The notes below the pieces were generated by a model. That model ran no database searches and had not been told where the DNA came from. It saw nothing but the letters and a program-made list of their open reading frames with translations. The position numbers and the translations under genes are program-made. From positions 124,001-188,000 of the forward strand of contig NZ_SBII01000002.1 in NCBI RefSeq assembly GCF_004028155.1: a DNA stretch of 64,000 nucleotides. The letters run 5' to 3'. Every line of letters starts with the position of its first letter. Position 1 is the stretch's first letter. Positions 48,540-59,141 of this stretch are shown here, piece by piece. Source of the stretch: Flavobacterium cerinum (lineage in GTDB: Bacteria > Bacteroidota > Bacteroidia > Flavobacteriales > Flavobacteriaceae).

Positions 48540-49646
48540 ATGAAATATTCAAATCGAAATCAGGCATTACTCCTTTTAGCAGACGGTACTATTTTTTATG
48601 GTAAATCCATTGGTATCGAAGGAACTGTTTTTGGCGAAGTATGCTACAATACCGGAATGACCGGTTACCAGGAAATTTTTACTGACCCATCTTATTTTGG
48701 TCAAATTATGGTGGCATCTAATGCCCACATAGGTAACTATGGTACTAATGAAGTAGAAGTAGAGGCAGATAAAATTATGATATCAGGCCTTGTATGCAAG
48801 AACTTTAGCTTTAACCACTCAAGAGTGAACTCTACGGAGGGACTTAAAGAGTATTTTGAAAAGCAAAATCTTGTAACTATATCTGATGTAGATACCAGAG
48901 CGTTGGTAAGCTATATTAGAGACAATGGTGCTATGAATGCGGTTATTTGTACAGATGGCACTCCTATTGAAGAACTTAAAAAGCAATTGGCAGCTGTTCC
49001 GGATATGGAAGGACTGGAATTAGCTTCTAAAGTTTCTACAAAAGAGCCTTACTTTGTAGGTGAGCCTACTGCAAAATATAAAATATCTGCACTAGACCTT
49101 GGTATTAAAAAGAATATTTTAAGGAATCTTGTTAAGAGGGATTGCTACGTAAAAGTGTTCCCTTTTGATGCTACATATGAAGATATGAAGAGCTTTAGTC
49201 CAGACGGATATTTCCTTTCTAACGGTCCTGGCGACCCGGATCCGCTTTTAGTAGCACAGGAAACTGCTAAAAAGATATTAGAAAACAATAATCCTGTATT
49301 TGGAATTTGTCTTGGACACCAGGTATTGGCTCTTGCTAACGGTATCTCTACATACAAAATGTTTAATGGACACAGGGGGATTAACCACCCAGTTAAAAAC
49401 CTGCTTACGGGAAAAGGAGAAATCACTTCTCAGAACCACGGTTTTGCAGTAGTAAGGGAAGAGCTTGAAAAGCACCCGGATTTCGAAATTACACATGAGC
49501 ACATTAATGACGGTACTGTTGCAGGTATGCGTATGAAAAGCAAAAACTGTTTCTCTGTACAGTATCACCCTGAAGCGAGCCCTGGCCCGCACGATGCAAG
49601 CTACCTTTTTGATGAGTTCATCGAAAACATAGAAAAGGCAAAATAA
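48540..49646 (+). CDS. carA: Carbamoyl-phosphate synthase small (glutaminase) subunit
   Basis: A 368-residue CarA. It hydrolyses glutamine and channels ammonia to CarB, making carbamoyl phosphate for arginine and pyrimidine synthesis. The N-terminal domain (ADGTIFYGKSIG, GEVCYNTGMTGYQE) precedes the class I glutaminase domain, with catalytic Cys257 in FGICLGHQ and the His-Glu pair in QYHPEASPGPHD. CarB is not in the window. Monocistronic, with its own promoter and terminator. Confidence 0.97.
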   Translation: MKYSNRNQALLLLADGTIFYGKSIGIEGTVFGEVCYNTGMTGYQEIFTDPSYFGQIMVASNAHIGNYGTNEVEVEADKIMISGLVCKNFSFNHSRVNSTEGLKEYFEKQNLVTISDVDTRALVSYIRDNGAMNAVICTDGTPIEELKKQLAAVPDMEGLELASKVSTKEPYFVGEPTAKYKISALDLGIKKNILRNLVKRDCYVKVFPFDATYEDMKSFSPDGYFLSNGPGDPDPLLVAQETAKKILENNNPVFGICLGHQVLALANGISTYKMFNGHRGINHPVKNLLTGKGEITSQNHGFAVVREELEKHPDFEITHEHINDGTVAGMRMKSKNCFSVQYHPEASPGPHDASYLFDEFIENIEKAK

Positions 49647-49693
49647 AGAATACGATAAATCCCTGAATGAGATTTACTGACTTTTTTAGTTAT

Positions 49694-49726
49694 AAAATTG
49701 GGCTAATAATTTATTAGCCCAATTTT
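49694..49726 (+). terminator. Terminator of carA
   Basis: A stem of at least 13 base pairs (49694-49706 with 49714-49726; AAAATTGGGCTAA/TTAGCCCAATTTT) ends in T-rich sequence. Confidence 0.85.
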
Positions 49727-49852
49727 ATATAATATACTTCTTCGTAGTTTGATACTTGAAGAGATTAAATAGATAGTGTTCGGCATAATGAATCTAAATA
49801 TTTAAAGCTAAATCGATTGCGTTTATAAGTTTTTTAAAATTGGGGTAATTGA

Positions 49853-51211
<1,359 letters not shown>

Positions 51212-51231
51212 TTATTTGTTATTATATATTG

Positions 51232-51263
51232 AAAGGGCTGTTCTGAAAAGAGCAGCCTTTTTT
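51232..51263 (+). terminator. Terminator of eno
   Basis: A stem GGCTGTTCT/AGAGCAGCC (51236-51244 with 51249-51257, 8 of 9 pairs) has a GAAA loop and a T-run. Confidence 0.85.
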
Positions 51264-51310
51264 ATGCTCAAATCTCACCGGATATAATTTTATTTGATAT
51301 AAATACTGCG

Positions 51311-51352
51311 AATTCTAAATGGAAGGCTTCAAATTCTAAACGAATGGCTTGA
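51311..51352. promoter_or_regulatory. Two 21-base direct repeats, candidate LytTR binding site
   Basis: AATTCTAA occurs at 51311-51318 and 51332-51339, exactly 21 bases apart. Each copy starts a 21-base unit that agrees with the other at about 17 positions. The pair ends at the -33 region of the kinase gene promoter. Two direct half-sites two helical turns apart is the classical layout of LytTR response-regulator targets. On the minus strand the half-sites read TTCGTTTAG and TCCATTTAG, each 8 of 9 positions against the general LytTR consensus as I remember it. Confidence 0.62.
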
Positions 51353-51376
51353 AATCCATATGAAATGATAAATTTG
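51349..51376 (+). promoter_or_regulatory. Promoter of the histidine kinase/LytTR operon
   Basis: A TTG (51349-51351), 17 bases, then TAAATTTG (51369-51376) fits the phylum consensus with a short spacer. It sits directly after the direct repeats, a position typical of activator or repressor control. Confidence 0.55.
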
Positions 51377-51394
51377 TTTTATTAAATCCGGATT

Positions 51395-53374
51395 ATGAAA
51401 TTTTTTAAATTTTTCCTTCTAACAATCCTTACCATTTTTACCTGTACATCAGCTTTGTCTCAAACAAAGGTGCTTGACAGCCTTTTTAATAAAATTAATA
51501 CAACAGCATCGGCTACCGAGAAAGTGAAATTATTAAATGCTGTGGCCGGGGAGTATGTAGAGAGTAATCCTGCAACAATGATGAAGTATGCCAGACAGGC
51601 TCTCACTCTTGCTAAGGAAAACAAATTAAAACAGGATGAAGCAGATTCATGGTTTAATATTGGTAATGCAAATGTTATGCTGAGTCATTATACAGAAGCA
51701 CTTAAAAGTTATACAAACTCTCAGGTTTTATATGAAGAATTGCTTAAAACAATAAAAGAGAGTGAAAAGAACAAGATTAAAGATGGGCTTGCTCGTGCTT
51801 ATGGGAGCATAGGTGTGGTTTGTTCTGAGCAGAATAATTACGCTAAAGCTCTTGAATACTATTTTAAGGCATTAAAACTGCATGAAGAAACCAATGAGGA
51901 GGAGTATGTGTCTTATGCTTATAATAATATTGGGATAGTTTACAAGGAGCAGAAAGAATATACCAAAGCATTAGAATATTTTAATAAGGCACTGTGGCTG
52001 CAGAAAAAATTAGGAGATAATAATTCGGCCATTACGATTACGAATATAGGTGCTATTTATCTTTTGAGAGATGAGAATGATAAAGCATTAGGATCCTTTA
52101 AGGAAGCAGAAAAAATACTCGCTAAACATAATGATAAAAGAGCCTTGGCAGAGCTGTATAATAATTATGGGAATTATTATGTGAAGGTTCATAAGTATGA
52201 AGATGCAGAGAAAAGCTACTTAAAAGCATTAAAAATATTTGAAGAAACAGATGAGAAATATGTAGCATCGGCTTCACTTGGATATTTAGGAGAAGTATAT
52301 GCGTTACAGAAAAAGGACACAGAAGCAATACAATACCTTCAAAAATCATCAGTATTAGCTGAAGAAATAGGTGTACTCGAACAGGTTAAATCATCAGAAA
52401 AAGCCCTGAGTGATATCTATGAAAAGAAAGGAAACATGGCTGAAGCTTTAAAGCATTATAAAAAATACAGTGAGGCAAAAGACAAGATCAATAATAGTGA
52501 GAACATAAAAAGCATAGTTCGTGAAGAAATGAATTATGAATTTGAACGAAAAGAGGCTTTACAAAAAATTGAATATGAAAAAAGGCAGGTGATGTTTGAT
52601 GAGCAGGCTAAAAGGCATAAACAACAAATGTTTTTTACTGCCTTATTTATACTGCTTCTTTTTGGAATTGCATTTTTGATTTACAACAGGTTCCAGTTAA
52701 AAAAGACACTTACATTACAAAGAGATCTTGCAGAGTATGAACAAAAAGCGTTGCATTTACAAATGAATCCGCATTTTGTATTTAACTGTCTTGGGTCGAT
52801 ATCCAGTTTTATTGTGCAAAACGGAACGGATTCGGCAATTAAATACCTGTCTAAATTTTCTAAACTCATGCGTCTTACACTTGAGTATTCTAAGGAGTCA
52901 TTGATTCCTATTGATAAAGAAATTGAAGGATTGCAAAATTATCTGGAATTGGAGCAACTGCGTTTTAATAAGATGTTCGACTTTTCAATAACTAAAGACC
53001 CTAATATTGAAGATGACATGGCGATGCCGCCATTATTGTTACAGCCTTTTGTGGAGAATGCCATCTTACATGGCTTGGTTCCTAAAAAGGAAAGAGGCAT
53101 GATAACCATAGATTTTGCTATTGAAAATGATAAGCTCATTTGTACAATTACGGATGATGGGATAGGATTTACTAAGTCAAAACAGCTGAAGGAAAATTCG
53201 GTTACAGTACATAAATCGATGGCATTAGAAATAACACGAAAGAGATTAGAGGTTATTCAGGCAGTGACTTCTAAAAGTTCTCATGTTGAGATTAAGGAGT
53301 TAACCGATGCTAATGGTGATCCTGCAGGAACAAGAATTATATTAAATTTACCTATACAATATTCAACCAACTAA
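51395..53374 (+). CDS. TPR-repeat sensor histidine kinase (LytS/YehU type)
   Basis: A 659-residue membrane kinase. A signal-like N-terminus (about 1-22) is followed by about six or seven TPR repeats (about 60-370; SYAYNNIGIVYKEQKEYTKALEYFNKAL is one), a coiled-coil and one membrane helix (MFFTALFILLLFGIAFLIY, about 411-429). The His_kinase domain has LHLQMNPHFVFN with phospho-acceptor His460. The ATPase lid motifs PPLLLQPFVENAILHG and ITDDGIGF follow. The TPR region probably senses a periplasmic ligand or protein partner. It is 2 bases before a LytTR response regulator, its evident partner, and is preceded by direct repeats that may bind that regulator. Confidence 0.92.
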   Translation: MKFFKFFLLTILTIFTCTSALSQTKVLDSLFNKINTTASATEKVKLLNAVAGEYVESNPATMMKYARQALTLAKENKLKQDEADSWFNIGNANVMLSHYTEALKSYTNSQVLYEELLKTIKESEKNKIKDGLARAYGSIGVVCSEQNNYAKALEYYFKALKLHEETNEEEYVSYAYNNIGIVYKEQKEYTKALEYFNKALWLQKKLGDNNSAITITNIGAIYLLRDENDKALGSFKEAEKILAKHNDKRALAELYNNYGNYYVKVHKYEDAEKSYLKALKIFEETDEKYVASASLGYLGEVYALQKKDTEAIQYLQKSSVLAEEIGVLEQVKSSEKALSDIYEKKGNMAEALKHYKKYSEAKDKINNSENIKSIVREEMNYEFERKEALQKIEYEKRQVMFDEQAKRHKQQMFFTALFILLLFGIAFLIYNRFQLKKTLTLQRDLAEYEQKALHLQMNPHFVFNCLGSISSFIVQNGTDSAIKYLSKFSKLMRLTLEYSKESLIPIDKEIEGLQNYLELEQLRFNKMFDFSITKDPNIEDDMAMPPLLLQPFVENAILHGLVPKKERGMITIDFAIENDKLICTITDDGIGFTKSKQLKENSVTVHKSMALEITRKRLEVIQAVTSKSSHVEIKELTDANGDPAGTRIILNLPIQYSTN

Positions 53375-53376
53375 TT

Positions 53377-54138
53377 ATGATTACAGCATTACTTATTGAT
53401 GACGATAACAATTTAAGGAATGGCATGAAAGGTCTGCTAAGTATGTATGCCCCCGATATCGAGATACTTGGTGAAGCTGAGAGTGTGAAATCGGGTATTG
53501 CTGCTATAGAGAGCCATAAACCGGATGTAATATTTTTAGATATACAATTAGGAGATGGAACCGGGTTTGATATTTTAGAGCAACTGGCACAAAAGAAAGG
53601 AAGCCTTTCGTCGCATGTTGTTTTCATTACAGCACATGAAGAGTATGCCTTAAAAGCATTTCGCTTTAGCGCGCTGGATTACTTGCTTAAGCCCGTTGAT
53701 CCGGAAGAGCTGCGTAAAGTGGTAGAAAAAATTAAAAAGGTTTTGGCTAATAATGATAGCTACGCACACATAGATCTATTGCTGGAAAATATAAGAAAAA
53801 AAGTAGATAAGTTTAAAAGGATAGCGCTTTCTACATCAGATGGTATCCATCTCTTTGAGGTAAGTGATATCATTAGACTTGAATCGCAGGATAATTATAC
53901 CAAGTTTTACATCAAGGATAATAAACCTGTTTTAATTGCAAAAACACTTAAGGAGTATGAAGACCTCCTTTCGGAACAGGGTTTTGAACGCATCCATCAA
54001 TCGCATCTTATTAATCTGGCTTATTTAAAGTCGTATATAAAAAAAGATGGTGGGTATGCGATAATGGCAGATAACAGTCATTTACCTATTTCGCAGCGAA
54101 AAAAAGAACGCTTGCAGGAGTTATTAAAATCACTATAA
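53377..54138 (+). CDS. LytTR-family response regulator
   Basis: A 253-residue regulator. The receiver domain (1-125) has acidic pocket residues DDD at 8-10, phospho-acceptor Asp55 in IFLDIQLGDG, Thr in FITAHEEYA and Lys in DYLLKPVDP. The C-terminal LytTR domain (about 145-250) includes LFEVSDIIRLESQDNYTKFYI and FERIHQSHLINLAYLKSY, the segment that contacts DNA. LytTR regulators bind pairs of short direct repeats two turns apart. Such repeats lie before the kinase gene and before the LRR gene at 56438. It is translated 2 bases after the kinase. Confidence 0.93.
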   Translation: MITALLIDDDNNLRNGMKGLLSMYAPDIEILGEAESVKSGIAAIESHKPDVIFLDIQLGDGTGFDILEQLAQKKGSLSSHVVFITAHEEYALKAFRFSALDYLLKPVDPEELRKVVEKIKKVLANNDSYAHIDLLLENIRKKVDKFKRIALSTSDGIHLFEVSDIIRLESQDNYTKFYIKDNKPVLIAKTLKEYEDLLSEQGFERIHQSHLINLAYLKSYIKKDGGYAIMADNSHLPISQRKKERLQELLKSL

Positions 54139-54204
54139 TATAAACTGTAAATGGTTTTGAAATAAACTATCAAAGTAAACACATTGAAAACTAAACATAA
54201 GGTC

Positions 54205-56259
54205 ATGAAAAATACTTTACTCTATTTATTACTCCTTTCATCCGGGGTTGCGATGGCACAGGAGATTATAATACCGGATGCCTATTTTAAGCAAAAGCTG
54301 CTGTTAGCTGATGTTACAAATAACATAGCTAAAGACAGTAGCGGAGATTCTGTGAAAATCGATGCTAATGGAGATGGAATCATCACGCAGCAGGAAGTGG
54401 AGGATATACGCGGATTAAATATTCAGTCTTCAGAAATTCAATCTTTGGCAGGAATAGAATATTTTACAGATTTAAGATCGCTTAATTGCAATCAAAATTT
54501 TATAACAACGCTGGATGTTACTGCACTTGCAGACCTTAGAGAACTTCATTGCGAACTTAATGGCATGACAACCCTTAATGTTTTAGGACTACAGGATCTT
54601 AGAGTTATTAATTGCTCAAGCAACGGACTTACTGTTTTGAATGTAACAGGACTGGAGTATTTAGAAAGTCTTACTTGTAATAATAACGAGTTAACTACAT
54701 TAGACCTTAATAGTAATATTAACCTATCCTATTTAGGTTGTTATTCTAATAATTTAGAGACTATTTTTTTGAAAAATGGGAAAAACGAAACTTTTGATGA
54801 TGCCAACTGGATGGAAAATGGAGCATTGAGGTATATTTGCGCAGATGAATCTCAAGTTGCCACAATGGTGGCTGCTGTGCCAAATACGGTTCAGGTGAAT
54901 TCATATTGCTCGTACGAACCGGGAGGGATCTATAATAAGATAACCGGAACAATAAAGCTTGATCTCAATAACGATGGCTGTGATAATGCAGATATAGCGA
55001 TGCCTTCCTTAAAACTTAAAATTTCTAACGGACTCTATCAAGATGAAATTTTTACCAGGCCCAATGGGACTTATACTTTTTACGTGGGTACAGGAGACTA
55101 TTTAATAACTCCTGAATTTGAAAATCCGTATTTTACTGTACCTGTAGCGGAAATAATTTATTTTCCGTTATTGAATAATACAACAATTCCATTAAATTTT
55201 TGTGTACATGCTGAAGGTGTTCATCCTGATATTGAAGTTATAATGGCTCCGGTTACTAATGCACGCCCTGGTTTTGATGCCATTTATAAAATAGTTTATA
55301 AAAATAAGGGAAACCAGATAATAGAGCAAGGTAGCGTAACCTGTGTTTGGGATAGTTCAAGATTAGGATTTGTAGATATGGTACCGGAGGCAGATGTAAT
55401 TGAACCTGATACTTATACATGGCTCTATAATGATTTAAAGCCTTTTGAAAGCAGGGAGATCTTAATGACCTTAAACGTAAACAGTCCTACAGACACTCCT
55501 GCAGTTAATATTGGAGACATACTCCCATTTACCATGACAACTGTTCCTGTGACTGATGATATACCGGCAGATAATAATTTTGCGTTGAACCAAGTTGTAG
55601 TTGGCTCAATGGATCCAAATATCATTACCTGTATTCAAGGGGAGAATACTCCTGCAACTAATATAGGTGAATACTTGCATTATATTGTTAATTTTGAGAA
55701 TACAGGTACTGCTCCGGCCTCATTTGTTGTTGTACAGCAGGATATTAACCCGGATGAATTTGATGTCACTACCCTACAGTTAATAAATAGTTCGCATGGT
55801 GTTGCGAGCAGGCTTAATAATAATAGGGTTGAATTTAGATTTGAAAATATCAATCTTGGAGTTGCAGACCACGGAAATATCCTGTACAAGATAAAAACCA
55901 AAAAGAGCTTAAAACAGGGTGACAGGGTTACTAATACGGCCAATATTTATTTTGATTATAATTTTCCTATAGTAACAAATGATGCAAATACTCAATTTGG
56001 CGTATTAGGATTGGAAGAGCATACTATAGATAAATCGATAAAAATTTATCCTAATCCAGTTAAAGATAAGGTTACAATAAGCGCTGAAAGTATTTTACAA
56101 TCGATACAATTGTATGACATACAGGGAAGGTTATTACAAACCGTTCTTGAAAACAATACGACTACTGTTATAGATCTTACTAGAAGAGCTTCAGGGATTT
56201 ACTTCCTGAAAGTAACAACTGATAGAGGGATAAAAGTAGAAAAGATAGTTAGGGAATAA
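54205..56259 (+). CDS. Secreted LRR protein with EF-hand-like loop and T9SS sorting domain
   Basis: A 684-residue exported protein. ATG 54205 gives a clean signal peptide (MKNTLLYLLLLSSGVAMAQ); an in-frame TTG at 54184 is less likely. Residues 53-64, DANGDGIITQQE, form a canonical calcium-binding EF-hand loop. About five leucine-rich repeats follow (70-195; LRxLxCxxNxLTxLDV pattern). A dual-repeat DUF11/DUF7619-like region covers about 330-600. The C-terminal 80 residues (IYPNPVKDKVTI, LYDIQGRLL, ASGIYFLKV) are a type A T9SS signal. The protein is probably a surface or matrix binding protein. It follows the response regulator by 66 bases without a terminator, so it is probably in the same operon. 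Confidence 0.85.
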   Translation: MKNTLLYLLLLSSGVAMAQEIIIPDAYFKQKLLLADVTNNIAKDSSGDSVKIDANGDGIITQQEVEDIRGLNIQSSEIQSLAGIEYFTDLRSLNCNQNFITTLDVTALADLRELHCELNGMTTLNVLGLQDLRVINCSSNGLTVLNVTGLEYLESLTCNNNELTTLDLNSNINLSYLGCYSNNLETIFLKNGKNETFDDANWMENGALRYICADESQVATMVAAVPNTVQVNSYCSYEPGGIYNKITGTIKLDLNNDGCDNADIAMPSLKLKISNGLYQDEIFTRPNGTYTFYVGTGDYLITPEFENPYFTVPVAEIIYFPLLNNTTIPLNFCVHAEGVHPDIEVIMAPVTNARPGFDAIYKIVYKNKGNQIIEQGSVTCVWDSSRLGFVDMVPEADVIEPDTYTWLYNDLKPFESREILMTLNVNSPTDTPAVNIGDILPFTMTTVPVTDDIPADNNFALNQVVVGSMDPNIITCIQGENTPATNIGEYLHYIVNFENTGTAPASFVVVQQDINPDEFDVTTLQLINSSHGVASRLNNNRVEFRFENINLGVADHGNILYKIKTKKSLKQGDRVTNTANIYFDYNFPIVTNDANTQFGVLGLEEHTIDKSIKIYPNPVKDKVTISAESILQSIQLYDIQGRLLQTVLENNTTTVIDLTRRASGIYFLKVTTDRGIKVEKIVRE

Positions 56260-56280
56260 AATTATCTGACTGTTTTATTA

Positions 56281-56309
56281 AAAGCCAATGCATTGCATTG
56301 GCTTTTTTT
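56281..56309 (+). terminator. Terminator after the first LRR gene
   Basis: A perfect 11-base-pair stem (56281-56291 with 56295-56305) has a 3-base loop and a T-run of seven. It separates the kinase/LytTR/LRR operon from the second LRR gene. Confidence 0.9.
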
Positions 56310-56316
56310 ATTATCA

Positions 56317-56345
56317 AATTCTAAGTGAGTGCAGTCGAATTCTAA
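56317..56345. promoter_or_regulatory. Second pair of AATTCTAA direct repeats, candidate LytTR site
   Basis: AATTCTAA occurs at 56317-56324 and 56338-56345, exactly 21 bases apart, as in the site before the kinase. It ends 10 bases before a TTTG box, and both copies continue as AATTCTAArTGA. The shared spacing and shared word are unlikely to be independent. Confidence 0.62.
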
Positions 56346-56355
56346 ATGACCACTA

Positions 56356-56383
56356 TTTGTTAAGTTAATATGCAATAGTTTTA
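56356..56383 (+). promoter_or_regulatory. Weak promoter of the second LRR gene
   Basis: TTTG (56356-56359), 16 bases, then TAGTTTTA (56376-56383), one base off TAnnTTTG. The imperfect box and short spacer fit an activator-dependent promoter. Confidence 0.4.
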
Positions 56384-56437
56384 TACTAAGTAATAAATAT
56401 GGAAACTTAAACTAATCATAAACCAATACATTTTATC

Positions 56438-58972
56438 ATGAAAACAACATTACTTTATTTGTTCCTGCTGATGGCTGGAGGCGTAAGTGCACAGGTTATA
56501 AACATTCCCGATCCAAATTTTAAAGCCAGACTGCTTAATACCAGCCCCAGTTATTGGTATGCTAAAGATGCTAATGGGAATAATATAGCGATAGATTCAA
56601 ATATGAACGGTCAAATCGAGCAAATCGAAGCCTTGCAGGTATCTGAGTTAAATATATATAATAACGGAACAACTCCCGGTTCTATTCAATCACTAGAGGG
56701 AATTCAGTATTTTTTAAATTTAAAAAAGCTAGACTTAGGCAATCATGGTTTAACGTCCTTAGATGTATCTGCATTAACTAATCTTGAAAATTTAAATTGC
56801 CGTGCTAATAGTCTGCAAACTTTAAATTTGACAGGGTTAATTAATTTGAAATACCTGAATTTCGAGTTCAATAAAATGACAAGTTTTAATTCGGCAGGAC
56901 TAACGGGCTTAGAGACTATTCAGTGCCATACAAACTTATTGACATCCTTAACTCTTTCGGGGTCTCCTAACCTTGAGGGGCTACAGTGTTATAATAATCA
57001 GTTAACAGTGCTCGATGTTTCTACACTTTCACAATTGTCATCGCTTAGCTGTTCTAAGAATCAATTGACATCGTTAAATGTATCTATGAATCCACAGTTA
57101 AATGCACTATACTGTGCAAATAACACGATGTCTTCTTTAGTACTGGACGATCTTCAGCCTCTTAAAGCATTGGATTACTCAAACAATCCATTACCGAATG
57201 TAAACGTATCAGCATATACAGGGTTAGAGTTTCTTAATTGCAGTTATACAGGCATGACAACTTTAAACCTGGCAGGATTTACGGCTTTAACTGATCTTTA
57301 CTGTTCGGGTAATCTTTTTACAACTCTGGCAACGGATGACCTGGGTTCATTAACTTATATGGAGTGTAAAAACTCATTACTAACGCATCTGGACCTTAGT
57401 CATTCGCCAAATCTTAACTACATCCATATTACAGATAACGCATTGCTTACTTCTATAAACCTTCATAATGGAGGGATGATAATTCATCCGGGTGAATGCC
57501 AGTTTACAAATAATCCTAACCTGCAGTTTATATGTGTAGATGAAGAAGAAGCAGATGAACTATTGCAGTATTTCGAATGGAATCAGGTAGTGCCTCCGGT
57601 TATGGGGACTGACTGTTCTTTCCAGCCTGGAGGACTTTATAATAGCATAAGCGGGGTTTTAAAATATGATTATAATGCAAATGGTTGCGATGCAAACGAT
57701 GCTCCGGCCATATACACTAAGGTTAAGATTGTAAATGGCACACAGGAAAAAATAAGATTTACAAATAGTGATGGTGAGTATTTAGCCTATGTGGGTACAG
57801 GAGATCATGATATTACTGTTGAGTCTGAAAATTCATTGTTTTTGTTTTCACCATCTCCGGCTTCAGTAAATTTCCCTGCTTGGGATGGTACAGCTCATGT
57901 TCAGGATTTTTGCTTAACAAGTAATGGTGTAAGTCCAGATGTAGAAATAGCAATTGTGCCATCAATTCCCGCAATGCCTGGCTTTAATGCTTCTTATAAA
58001 TTAATTTTAAAGAACAATGGCAATCAGATACTTTCCGGAGCAGTTACTTTTACTTATGATGATGCGGTCTTAGATTTTGTATCTGCTGCGCCTTTACAAA
58101 ATAGTGTTGCAGGAGGAGTAGTAACATGGAACTATACAGATTTGCTTCCATTCGAAAACCGTTTGATATATGTCACGTTAAACGTTAATGCACCTACAGA
58201 TACACCCGCAGTAAACATAGACGATCAATTGGACTTTACAGCGCAAGTAACACCAATAAGTGGAGATTTAACTCCGGACAACAATTCGTTTGAACTGAAC
58301 CAGATCGTGGTAGGGTCTTTTGATCCGAATAATATTGTTTGCCTTCAGGGAGAAACAGAGGCTCCGGAAGCAATAGGAGATTATCTGCACTATGTTATAA
58401 ATTTTGAAAACACGGGTAATGCTGCTGCAACCTTTGTTGTGGTAACACAGCAGATTGACGAAACTATGTTTGATGTAAAATCGTTAGAACTACTAAATAG
58501 TTCTCATGAAGTTGCCGCTACTGTAGAAGGTAATAAAGTTGAATTTAGATTTGACAATATAAATTTAGCCGGAGGTGCGCAGGGCAGCATTACGTTTAAA
58601 ATGAAAACGCTGCAAACTCTTGTAGAAGGAGATGAAGTTATGAATTCTGCAAAGATTGTTTTTGATCATAATTTCCCACTACAAACAAACAATGCTGTTA
58701 CTTTATTTAAAACAGTGCTTGGCAGGGAAAACTTTACAAAAAATAATTTGATAGCGGTTTATCCTAATCCTGCTAAAGATAATGTGACTATAACTGCAGA
58801 CAGTAATTTACAGTCAATACAATTGTATGATATTCAGGGAAGATTACTGCAAACTTCTGTCGAAAACAATAACAGTACTAATTTTGATATGACTAATAGA
58901 GCAGCCGGTATTTACTTTTTAAAGATAACTACTGAGAAAGGTGCCAAGGTTGAAAAGCTGATTAAAAAATAG
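56438..58972 (+). CDS. Secreted LRR protein with EF-hand-like loop and T9SS sorting domain (paralog)
   Basis: An 844-residue paralog of the preceding gene with the same plan: signal peptide (MKTTLLYLFLLMAGGVSAQ), EF-hand-like loop DSNMNGQIEQIE at residues 53-64 (weaker, with Asn at the fifth position), about ten leucine-rich repeats (80-340), a DUF11-like region (about 390-760) and a type A T9SS signal (AVYPNPAKDNVTI, LYDIQGRLL, AAGIYFLKI). It has roughly twice the repeats of its neighbour, so it may reach a larger ligand. It has its own promoter with the AATTCTAA pair, so it is probably a target of the LytTR regulator. The two copies arose by tandem duplication. Confidence 0.86.
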   Translation: MKTTLLYLFLLMAGGVSAQVINIPDPNFKARLLNTSPSYWYAKDANGNNIAIDSNMNGQIEQIEALQVSELNIYNNGTTPGSIQSLEGIQYFLNLKKLDLGNHGLTSLDVSALTNLENLNCRANSLQTLNLTGLINLKYLNFEFNKMTSFNSAGLTGLETIQCHTNLLTSLTLSGSPNLEGLQCYNNQLTVLDVSTLSQLSSLSCSKNQLTSLNVSMNPQLNALYCANNTMSSLVLDDLQPLKALDYSNNPLPNVNVSAYTGLEFLNCSYTGMTTLNLAGFTALTDLYCSGNLFTTLATDDLGSLTYMECKNSLLTHLDLSHSPNLNYIHITDNALLTSINLHNGGMIIHPGECQFTNNPNLQFICVDEEEADELLQYFEWNQVVPPVMGTDCSFQPGGLYNSISGVLKYDYNANGCDANDAPAIYTKVKIVNGTQEKIRFTNSDGEYLAYVGTGDHDITVESENSLFLFSPSPASVNFPAWDGTAHVQDFCLTSNGVSPDVEIAIVPSIPAMPGFNASYKLILKNNGNQILSGAVTFTYDDAVLDFVSAAPLQNSVAGGVVTWNYTDLLPFENRLIYVTLNVNAPTDTPAVNIDDQLDFTAQVTPISGDLTPDNNSFELNQIVVGSFDPNNIVCLQGETEAPEAIGDYLHYVINFENTGNAAATFVVVTQQIDETMFDVKSLELLNSSHEVAATVEGNKVEFRFDNINLAGGAQGSITFKMKTLQTLVEGDEVMNSAKIVFDHNFPLQTNNAVTLFKTVLGRENFTKNNLIAVYPNPAKDNVTITADSNLQSIQLYDIQGRLLQTSVENNNSTNFDMTNRAAGIYFLKITTEKGAKVEKLIKK

Positions 58973-58997
58973 GTTTATTCTGTTATTTTACATTTTT

Positions 58998-59037
58998 ATC
59001 AAAAGTCAATGCTGCAAAGTGTTGACTTTTGATTTTT
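58998..59037 (+). terminator. Terminator after the second LRR gene
   Basis: A perfect 12-base-pair stem (58998-59009 with 59022-59033) is followed by T-rich sequence. Confidence 0.85.
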
Positions 59038-59095
59038 ATATGCATAATTAACGATTTTAATAAGTAATTTTCTTCTTAGATAAATTGTAATTTAT

Positions 59096-59103
59096 TAAAT
59101 TCG
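59096..59103 (+). promoter_or_regulatory. -7-like box of gltA
   Basis: TAAATTCG is one base away from TAnnTTTG and ends 38 bases before the start codon. No good -33 box was seen. Confidence 0.35.
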
Positions 59104-59141
59104 CAGGAATATATTTTCAAAACCATAATCATACTACAATC

